From: Tillandsia leiboldiana
Taxonomy: Eukaryota > Streptophyta > Magnoliopsida > Poales > Bromeliaceae
NCBI GenBank assembly: GCA_029204045.2
Contig: CM055081.1
Span: 8,721,878 to 8,785,877 of the forward strand
DNA length: 64,000 nucleotides
Direction: 5' to 3'
Shown in pieces: positions 61,501 to 64,000 of the stretch. Under the pieces are notes generated by a model. That model was not told the DNA's origin. It made no database searches and saw only the letters and a list, made by a program, of their open reading frames with translations. Every line of letters starts with the position of its first letter. The stretch's first letter is position 1. Position numbers and translations under genes: made by a program.

Positions 61501-62542
61501 ATGGATAGATATAGACAGATGATTCCCTGTTGGGATCTCGGCATGTTGCCGACTACCCGGTCACTAGACCGTGAGATTGATCATTATGATTTGCCATGCA
61601 CTGCTGTACTTCACGAACATGGCCGGGGTAGCTCCCCGTGGAGATTGTTCTTTACCGGTAAAGTGGTCTGATGATAGACCCGTGAGCCCTCGACAAGGTT
61701 ATGTCAGCCGAAAAAGGTGCCGAACAGTGGCATTGCCTGAGGTCCTGCGAGACCAATATGGCGCATGATTGGATACTTGGTTTTCTACCTTTGACGCATT
61801 ACTTTTACTCGTACTGCTGCTCAGTTGTTTCCAGCACTATTATCTGTAGACATGCTTGTATCATTTGTAGTTCTTATACATGATCCTGGTAGTTGACTTT
61901 TGATTTCAAGCATGCATGCCCTACAGTTTTCATGATAGTTATTTCTGAGATACCCTGATTGTTCAGCATTCTTACCTGCAGTTTTATTTCTGATTATTAG
62001 TAGACATCTATGTTTCCAGCTTTTCCTACAGATCTTTACTATCCGCAGATTTTAGTACCCAGTAGGTACGATTAGCTATTCCTCGGCTCGTCGTGCCCAC
62101 TGGGATACACTCCGGTGTATCTCACACCCTCGGGTGACTGTTGTAGGTCCGTCGGGTGGTGAGATGTCGGGACGATCCAGTGAGCCGGTCACGATAGAGC
62201 TGTCCCCATGATTCTGGACAGAGTTGATTGAGATCCTTGATGATTTACACAGACTGTTATTTTCCGCATTCATTCCAGCTTATCTTGATTAGACATTTAA
62301 AACTGATGATGTAATAACTTAATTCTGATTATTCCTGCTGAATAGATTAGTAGTTGTACTGAGATATCTGTCGCTGATTACTAGCCTAGCCGTGCATATA
62401 TAGGGGTGTCTCTGTTCGCGGAATAGAGAGTTTCCTATATGTGTGGCGGTCTGTTACGCCTGTTTTGCAAACTCTGATTTAAACAAAAAAAAAAAAAAAA
62501 AAATTTCAGACCCGATTTTTAAACTCGGGGCGTGACAAATAT

Positions 62543-62923
62543 AAAATATTTGCACCCCTCAATAATATTTTTAACATGATACTATATTAGCAAACTGAAT
62601 AAACAAAATATAATAATGTTGCCGTGAGGTTTCTTCTTAATTAATTACTATAGTTATTATCCTCTGCAGCTTAATTAATTAACCATCGCACATGAGCTAG
62701 TGGATTCTGAATCTACAACAGGAAAAATCAATTGCATATTTATATTCATAAAGGTTATTTTTATTTTATATTTTTATTCATTATTGCTAATTTTATATTT
62801 CCAAAATCAAAAGATCGAGATGAATTAAATCCATGGAAATTTAATCAAATAACACGAAAAGAATCATTAATTAATTAGCTAGCTAGTGATCGAGCTCATT
62901 GTAGTTTACTAGAGCGAGTGTTG
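62543..62923. other. 3' flank of the SDR gene
   Basis: AT-rich; probable 3' UTR of the minus-strand gene. No other feature seen. Confidence 0.55.
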
Positions 62924-63836
62924 TTACAACCCAATGAGGTTTCTTGAGGTGGTGACCCCTCCATCCACGACCAGGTTGTGGCCGCTCACGTATCTGGACT
63001 CATCGCCGGCCAGGTACAGCGCCGCCTCTGCGACGTCCCTCGCCTTCAGCGTCGCTCCTTTCAGCGTCGCCATCCCCCTCACCATCTCCTCCACCCTCTC
63101 CACCTCCTCGGCGCTCGGCTCCTTCGTCCCCCCCGCCGCCGCATCGCTATCGTCGTCACCGTCCTTCCACGCGTTCACCAGCATCGCTGTCGCCACCCCG
63201 AAAGGCGAGATGCAATTCACCCGGATGCCGTGTGCGCCCAGCTCGCACGCCACGTTCTTCGTCAGCCCCACGAGCGCGTGCTTCGACGCCGTGTACGCGT
63301 GCGGGCCGAGACCGCCCAGCACGCCGGCCACACTGGCCACCTACTGAGTCAATAAAAATATAAAAATACCGTTCTCTAACGGCCCAACCAACAGCTGCAA
63401 TTGATTTCACATCAAAACTCGACGCACCGAGATGATGCAGCCGGAGCGGCGCGGCACCATGACGCGGGCCGCGTGCTTCATGCCGAGCGCGGCGCCGCGC
63501 ACGTTGACGCCGAGGACGCGGTCGAGCTCGTCGGCGTCGAGGTCGAGGATGCTCTTGGGGGCCTGGCGGCCGAGGACGGCGGCGTTGTTGACGAGAACGT
63601 CGAGGCGGCCGTGGCTGGCGATGGCGCGGTCGACGAGGCGCTCGACGTCGGCCTCGTCGCCGACGTCGCAGCGGACGAAGGAGGCGTGGGCGCCGAGGGA
63701 CACCGCGAGGGTCTCGCCCGCTACGTCGTCGATGTCGCCGATCACGACACGGGCGCCGTGCCGGAGGAAGAGGCGCACGATGGCCTCGCCGATGCCGCGG
63801 CCGCCGCCGGTCACTATGGCCACCTTTCCCTCCAAC
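62924..63836 (-). CDS. ABA2-type short-chain dehydrogenase/reductase, 5' end outside window
   Basis: Two minus-strand exons: 63428-63836 and 62924-63340 (TAA region at 62924-62926). The splice joins CIIS to VASVAG (donor GTGCGT, acceptor CAGTAG; using the earlier CAG would add an in-frame TAG). About 274 residues of one classical SDR are visible: cofactor motif TGGGRGIG, acidic D in VIGDIDD (NAD preference), NNAAVLG, catalytic Ser in ISVASVAG and YTASK. It ends YVSGHNLVVDGGVTTSRNL. This pattern is that of the SDR110C group, which includes xanthoxin dehydrogenase ABA2 (abscisic acid synthesis), momilactone A synthase-like and secoisolariciresinol dehydrogenase-like enzymes; I cannot decide the substrate. 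The first codons lie on an exon beyond 64000, since the visible part begins (x)LEGKVAIVTGG after an acceptor AATAG. An Asp/Ala-rich insert sits after the catalytic region. GC-rich coding sequence. Confidence 0.88.
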
Positions 63837-64000
63837 CTATTTTATTATACAAAACTCATATATACACACATATTATTATTTTCAAATTTTTTAAGATGCA
63901 CCCAGATCGCGCACACACGTATATTTTTTTAAAATTTTAAGTAGGTATGTAACAAAAAATCAATACACGTGACAACAATGCTAATGATATAGTGGTGGAT

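Larger units (their letters stand above)
57987..62537. mobile_element. Giant solo-LTR-like element, 4.55 kb
   Basis: Begins TGTAAGAACTTG and ends CGGGGCGTGACA (TG...CA), with a perfect 5-bp duplication AATAT on both sides (57982-57986 and 62538-62542). No long direct repeat of its own ends occurs inside and no gag-pol frames were found, so a solo LTR fits best; a non-coding derivative is the alternative. A TATA box (58651-58657) follows a GC-richer stretch. From 58660 to 60060 it is GC-rich with open frames on both strands that I do not regard as genes. Internal repeats are at 60208-60451 and 61130-61500. Confidence 0.72.

Noticed and set aside
63401..63940. Plus-strand frames up to 179 codons at the right edge
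   Set aside because: Mirror frames of the GC-rich SDR exon.

Overview
The window is nuclear plant DNA. Genes have GT-AG introns, plant-specific protein families and a plastid-targeted enzyme, and they sit in AT-rich intergenic DNA full of retrotransposon and MITE debris. Very GC-rich intronless or short genes (PLAC8, SnoaL/NTF2-like, SDR) beside AT-rich flanks suggest a monocot; that is inference only and I do not name a species.

Layout. 193-1579 (+): a complete four-exon atypical bHLH/ACT-like gene whose start codon abuts a (GA)n run. 2447-6937 (-): a nine-exon TOM1-like (VHS-GAT) endosomal sorting gene with a 5'-truncated LINE in intron 3. 7000-18600: no gene recognised; MITEs, a LINE 3' fragment, LTR debris and AT-rich DNA. 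18869-29056 (+): a 24-exon gene for a 960-aa D-alanine--D-alanine ligase made of two fused ATP-grasp modules with a likely plastid transit peptide. 29057-38500: intergenic, dominated at 30.4-33.2 kb by three consecutive tandem-repeat arrays. 38570-40228 (+): an intronless PLAC8-family membrane protein. 40.3-49.9 kb: a cluster of DNA transposon derivatives ((TA)n-nested MITEs, CACTA-type MITEs, and a Pack-MULE-like element with a perfect 9-bp target duplication). 49941-50615 (+): a wound-induced/SnoaL-like gene that lacks an in-frame ATG. 53640-54768 (-): a decayed RING-CH gene. 57987-62537: a 4.55-kb solo-LTR-like element bounded by perfect 5-bp target duplications. 62924-63836 (-): the last two exons of an ABA2-type short-chain dehydrogenase whose first exon lies outside the window.

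The genes do not form a pathway; they are unrelated neighbours. The most interesting gene is the fused D-Ala--D-Ala ligase, a bacterial peptidoglycan enzyme kept in a plant, whose two modules differ in the substrate loop. The mobile DNA is unusually readable: several insertions have exact target duplications, one MITE has an unoccupied duplicate of its target in the same locus, and SINE-like elements share the 3' tail of the local LINEs. Exon coordinates were derived by eye from reading frame, GT/AG sites and family similarity; no alignment or database search was run.
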